DNA from: Bacteroidia bacterium
Lineage (GTDB): Bacteria; Bacteroidota; Bacteroidia; SpSt-205
Direction: 5' to 3'
Assembly: GCA_025057135.1 (NCBI GenBank)
Contig: JANWXY010000047.1
Span: 1 to 50,039, forward strand
DNA: 50,039 nucleotides
In this document: positions 47,321 to 50,039 of the stretch, in pieces
Layout of the letters: each line of letters starts with the position of its first letter
Position numbering within the stretch: position 1 is the first letter of the stretch
Program-made: the position numbers and the translations under genes
Notes under the pieces: generated by a model
Told to the model about the DNA's origin: nothing
Database searches by the model: none
What the model saw: only the letters and a program-made list of their open reading frames with translations

Positions 47321-47475
47321 TGGGCGAAGGTAGGGAGGGTTTCCCAGCCGGATAGCCTCGGTGAAAAAAAGCCTTCGGACAATGATACTGTGTATTCAGC
47401 TGCTGCTTCAATCATTGGATGCCACCACCTAATGGAGAGAGGGACATTTCTGAAGGTCGTTGCGCTAAACTTCAT
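47290..47475 (-). CDS. Possible small ORF between the channel-like gene and lpxB
   Basis: A 61-codon open frame starts at an ATG that overlaps the end of the upstream gene by 11 bases and runs 31 bases into lpxB. The product (MKFSATTFRNVPLSIRWWHPMIEAAAEYTV...) is not recognised and shows no signal or fold. It spans the lpxB promoter box, which argues against it. Listed because it fills a 144-base gap. Confidence 0.25.
   Translation of the reverse strand: MKFSATTFRNVPLSIRWWHPMIEAAAEYTVSLSEGFFSPRLSGWETLPTFAQWKKSGYTGS
47325..47332 (-). promoter_or_regulatory. -7 box of lpxB (TACCTTCG)
   Basis: TACCTTCG on the minus strand is followed by CCCA and GTG, a 4-base spacer. Confidence 0.65.
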
Positions 47476-48799
47476 TTTGACTTGTAGGTGGCAATCGCCG
47501 AAAGTTCTGTTGAAGGCGAGTGAGAATGCTCTGCATTAGAGATTGTAGCTGCTGCTGGAGCTCGGGACTTTTTAGGCGCTCTAAGAGGTGGAGAATGAGA
47601 CTGTCAGAGAGTTCTGACAAGGCTTTTTTGCCTGCCTCGCTTTGAAAGTAGGTTTCTGCGTCTAATAGGAGCTTCTCGGAAGTTTGCCGTGCCACTTTTC
47701 GCAAAAGTTCAATCAGTTTCTCCCGTGGAATTCCGGGCAGAGTAGGCAGGTTTTGACGCAGGCTCTGAGCCAAGCTATCTTCAATCAGCTGAGTGAGAGC
47801 CGGTGTGCGACGCAATCCGCCTATCAAAGGGGCGGCTTCCTCGGCTACGATAGTGCGCAGGAGCGGACGCGCTTCCTTCAGCGCTTCACTCATTAGGTTT
47901 ATCTCTTCTCCCTTTTGAGCTTGACGCTTAATCTGCTCCAAAATCTGATAGGCCACTTCATCAGAAATAGTTTTTGCGATGAGGCGGGATTGCTGGGAGA
48001 GAAAGCGCATTACCAGTGTATTTGAGAAGTTAATCACCTTGCTACGATTGAGCCGCAGGTAGAGGTTCCAAATGCGTAGGAGACGAAACCATCGGAGGCT
48101 ACGCAGCGGCGCCAGGGCTAAAACATCATACCAGTGAGCTATGGGGTACATCCACCAATATGCGTAACGCCGAGTACGGATTGCTACCAGCCATGCGGCC
48201 CAGAACTCTATCCAGAAAAACACCAGGAAGGGAAGGTCCAGTTTCCAGAAATGATCCTCATAGCTTCCAGAAAGGTCGTAGTGGCGATAGTAGTTTACGA
48301 GAAGGTAATAACGCAGCTCCCGTTGATAAAAGTCCAAATGTAAAGCCGCATTTTCGGGTCTAAGCCGCCAGAATTCCCTGAATGCATCGCTACTGCGCAG
48401 TTTGAGGCCGTACTGCTGTTCTACAAACTGTTTTACCGCAGTCTTCAGACGCTCCTGATATGCCATGAGACCAAACCGCTCATACGGACGCTCGGAGAGA
48501 ATCTTCAGCGAGAGCGCGTACAAAGTATCTCCGAAAGCTTGGAGCTCCTCCGAAGGTAGAGGAGCAGAGATTTTCCATCGTGAGTATAGGCTGTCAGCCA
48601 ACTGACGATAAGTATCAGTAGTCCAGTGCGGTTCTATGCCTTTATACGGGTCATACCACGTCGTGATAGAAGGAAGGTACTTGATATAAGTCGGACGCAA
48701 AGACACGTAGGAGAGGTCAAAAATCATCAGCATAAGGTTAGTTACAGCTACACCGAGCATGAAAATGTCCCATATGGTCTCAAGTTGCTGACGACTCAC
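47465..48799 (-). CDS. Membrane protein with voltage-sensor-like segment and long helical C-terminus
   Basis: The 444-residue protein has a first membrane helix at about 8-35 (IWDIFMLGVAVTNLMLMIFDLSYVS). A soluble helical part with YDPYKGIEPHW follows. Around residues 190-260 come more hydrophobic segments ending in a positively charged helix (WYDVLALAPLRSLRWFRLLRIWNLYLRLNRSKV). This last piece resembles the S3-S4 region of voltage-gated ion channels, but no selectivity filter is seen. The C-terminal 180 residues are amphipathic helix (SDEVAYQILEQIKRQAQKGEEINLMSEALKEARPLL). GTG start with a TACCTTCG box 4 bases upstream. Family not recognised; a channel-like or sensor role is only inferred. 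Confidence 0.6.
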   Translation of the reverse strand: MSRQQLETIWDIFMLGVAVTNLMLMIFDLSYVSLRPTYIKYLPSITTWYDPYKGIEPHWTTDTYRQLADSLYSRWKISAPLPSEELQAFGDTLYALSLKILSERPYERFGLMAYQERLKTAVKQFVEQQYGLKLRSSDAFREFWRLRPENAALHLDFYQRELRYYLLVNYYRHYDLSGSYEDHFWKLDLPFLVFFWIEFWAAWLVAIRTRRYAYWWMYPIAHWYDVLALAPLRSLRWFRLLRIWNLYLRLNRSKVINFSNTLVMRFLSQQSRLIAKTISDEVAYQILEQIKRQAQKGEEINLMSEALKEARPLLRTIVAEEAAPLIGGLRRTPALTQLIEDSLAQSLRQNLPTLPGIPREKLIELLRKVARQTSEKLLLDAETYFQSEAGKKALSELSDSLILHLLERLKSPELQQQLQSLMQSILTRLQQNFRRLPPTSQNEV

Positions 48800-48803
48800 A
48801 TAG

Positions 48804-48811
48804 CGAAGGTA
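48804..48811 (-). promoter_or_regulatory. -7 box of the channel-like gene (TACCTTCG)
   Basis: TACCTTCG on the minus strand is followed by CTAT and GTG, a 4-base spacer. It lies 3 bases from the opposing box. Confidence 0.65.
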
Positions 48812-48814
48812 GGT

Positions 48815-48822
48815 TACTTTTG
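48815..48822 (+). promoter_or_regulatory. -7 box of the NamZ-like gene (TACTTTTG)
   Basis: TACTTTTG is followed by ATGG and ATG at 48827, a 4-base spacer. The earlier ATG at 48823 is in another frame and stops soon. Confidence 0.7.
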
Positions 48823-48826
48823 ATGG

Positions 48827-50017
48827 ATGCGATATGGATGGCTGGCGCTGGCTTGTAGTTGGGGATTGTCTGGGTACTCAGCTAAGCTGAGCCTTTTTCA
48901 AAGCATGCCCTTATCAATGCGTAGCAGTTGGGAAGTATTCAAGGAGCGTTTTTTGCCCTCTCGCAAGCATCAGCGCTGGGTAGTTATTGTCCATCGCCCT
49001 ACCTATACTCTTGTAGATAGCCTACTTCAACAAGGCGTTTCGGTGATGCGAATCTATGCCCCAGAACATGGCATTTTTGGGGAGAAAGCGGCGGGTCTCA
49101 CTATTCAGGATACAGCGTACAAAGGCATTCCGGTGATTTCCTTATATGGTAAAAGAAAAGCCCCCGAGATTCACGAGCTAAATGAGGCAGATGCGGTGCT
49201 TTTTGCCCTGCGAGATGTTGGGGTGAGACATTATACTTACCTAAGCACCCTCAGCTACACCCTCAGAGCGGCTTCTTTGGCTAAGCGTCCCGTTTGGGTC
49301 TTAGATTTCCCTAATCCTCATGCGCACTATGCCTATGGGGCTGTACTGGATAGTACGCTGTTTTCGTTTGTGGGGCTACATCCTGTACCACTTGTGCCAG
49401 GGCTCACGATAGGTGAATATGCTCGTCTTCTTGTGGGAGAAGGGTGGATTCCTATGGTGTCCCTTGAAGTAGTTCCATGGGAAGGGTGGCAGAGGAAGTT
49501 GCCAGTGCCTAATGAGGCTCCGTTTTTTTCAGAACCTCCCTCCCCAGCGCTAAAATCTATCACTGCCATGGAGCTCTATCCTATCCTCGGCTGGTATGAG
49601 GGCACTCGGTGTGTAAGCGTGGGCAGAAATACGGCGCATCCCTTCGAGCAGGTGGGCATTCCTCGTAAATACTATTTGCCTTTGCGGGATACAGTGCTTT
49701 ACGGGTATGAACTGAAAGCAGTTCAATTTCGTCCTCAGTATGAGACCGAAGAGTACCACGGCTGGCGCATTCGTAGGCTCTATGGAGGTAAAGTACAGCC
49801 GGATAGCCTGTTTCGGTTGGGCTTTTTTCTCCTGAAAACTTTTCGTAAAGCGGTAGGCGCTTCGGAGGCTTTTTACCACGCTGAGTTTTTTGATAAGCTC
49901 TTTGGGAGTTCTACATATCGCCAGCATGAGCATGAGAGTGTAGAGGAAGCCTACGGACGGTTTATAGTGCCGAAGACATGGGAGAGGATGCGGCGGAGAT
50001 ATGGGTTGTATGAGTAG
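48827..50017 (+). CDS. DUF1343/NamZ-like exo-beta-N-acetylmuramidase
   Basis: NamZ-type enzymes release N-acetylmuramic acid from the ends of peptidoglycan fragments. The 396-residue protein begins with a signal-like segment (MRYGWLALACSWGLSGYSA). Family motifs: IYAPEHGIFGEKAAGLTIQDTAYKGIPVISLYGKRKAPEIHELNEADAVLFALRDVGVRHYTYLSTLSYTLRAA, WVLDFPNPHAHYAYGAVLDSTLFSFVGLHPVPLVPGLTIGEYARLL, and GTRCVSVGRNTAHPFEQVG. The Glu80-His81 pair (PEHG) is likely catalytic. The N-terminal segment RWVVIVHRPTYTLVD differs from the usual GLLTNxTG. With the MltD-like transglycosylase it suggests cell-wall recycling. Complete; 22 bases remain to the edge. Confidence 0.88.
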   Translation: MRYGWLALACSWGLSGYSAKLSLFQSMPLSMRSSWEVFKERFLPSRKHQRWVVIVHRPTYTLVDSLLQQGVSVMRIYAPEHGIFGEKAAGLTIQDTAYKGIPVISLYGKRKAPEIHELNEADAVLFALRDVGVRHYTYLSTLSYTLRAASLAKRPVWVLDFPNPHAHYAYGAVLDSTLFSFVGLHPVPLVPGLTIGEYARLLVGEGWIPMVSLEVVPWEGWQRKLPVPNEAPFFSEPPSPALKSITAMELYPILGWYEGTRCVSVGRNTAHPFEQVGIPRKYYLPLRDTVLYGYELKAVQFRPQYETEEYHGWRIRRLYGGKVQPDSLFRLGFFLLKTFRKAVGASEAFYHAEFFDKLFGSSTYRQHEHESVEEAYGRFIVPKTWERMRRRYGLYE

Positions 50018-50039
50018 GTGTAGCTGTTGTGTTAGGGGC

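Noticed and set aside
1-50039. CRISPR array, insertion sequence, prophage or defence island
   Set aside because: No spaced direct repeats, transposase, integrase, restriction or nuclease gene was seen; all recognisable genes are housekeeping or envelope functions.

Overview
The window looks like chromosomal DNA of a member of the Bacteroidota with a very compact genome. The lineage call rests on several things: a PorV homologue (type IX secretion outer-membrane protein), a large secreted protein ending in a gliding-motility-type (type B) sorting domain, a DUF349 protein, a split transketolase, the order miaB - sigma-54-type regulator - lptE, lipoproteins of Bacteroidota style, and promoter boxes of the TAnnTTTG type. 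I see no insertion sequence, prophage, integrase or CRISPR array. About 54 protein genes and one tRNA gene fill nearly all of the 50 kb, and no gene-free stretch exceeds about 150 bases.

Layout. 1-2506 (-): rsfS, a DedA protein, a GAF protein and a lipoprotein that runs off the edge. 2616-4336 (+): dnaN and a PglD/NeuD-like acyltransferase. 4351-9089 (-): Mn-type superoxide dismutase, guaA, a periplasmic-binding-like protein and a ThiF-rhodanese fusion. 9162-10370 (+): a dihydroorotase-like protein without its metal ligands. 10321-11445 (-): nspC. 11472-14399 (+): tatA, gatA and an MltD-like lytic transglycosylase. 14338-15915 (-): polysaccharide deacetylase and universal stress protein. 15959-18569 (+): DUF349 protein and a SpoU methyltransferase. 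18532-25340 (-): miaB, sigma-54-type activator, lptE, a 703-residue disordered protein, comF and pdhB. 25326-25958 (+): a DUF4294 protein. 25888-28178 (-): PAP2, TerC and an alpha/beta hydrolase. 28321-29495 (+): a small beta-barrel candidate and a TPR protein. 29484-31661 (-): moxR and rodA. 31693-35815 (+): T9SS cargo protein, riboflavin synthase and a J-domain/leucine-rich-repeat fusion. 35872-39119 (-): split transketolase, folK and a TPR lipoprotein. 39157-43041 (+): EGF-type lipoprotein, HMA protein, tdk, ATL protein, murI, thioredoxin-like protein and an unknown exported protein. 43046-45090 (-): tRNA-Ser(TGA), fbp, pspA and a small protein. 45145-46260 (+): porV. 46247-48799 (-): an unknown membrane protein and lpxB. 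48827-50017 (+): a NamZ/DUF1343 protein.

The most striking signal is not a gene. Genes that begin a transcription unit carry the Bacteroidota -7 box TAnnTTTG (or TACCTTCG, or CAnnTTTG) a few bases before the start codon. In twelve cases exactly four bases separate box and start codon, whether ATG or GTG. The tRNA-Ser gene has the same box exactly four bases before its first nucleotide, so transcription must start within about four bases of the box. It follows that many mRNAs here are probably leaderless. No Shine-Dalgarno motif stands out. The boxes also correct several ORF-track starts (sodA, tkt, moxR, the EGF-type lipoprotein).

Other compact features fit this picture. Divergent promoters stand back to back, with 26-43 bases between opposing start codons. 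Six of nine convergent gene pairs overlap at their 3' ends. The fbp start codon lies one base past the tRNA-Ser 3' end, so tRNA processing could create its 5' end. A perfect 28-bp palindrome lies inside lptE and is unexplained. All functional calls come from reading the translated sequence; no database search was run.
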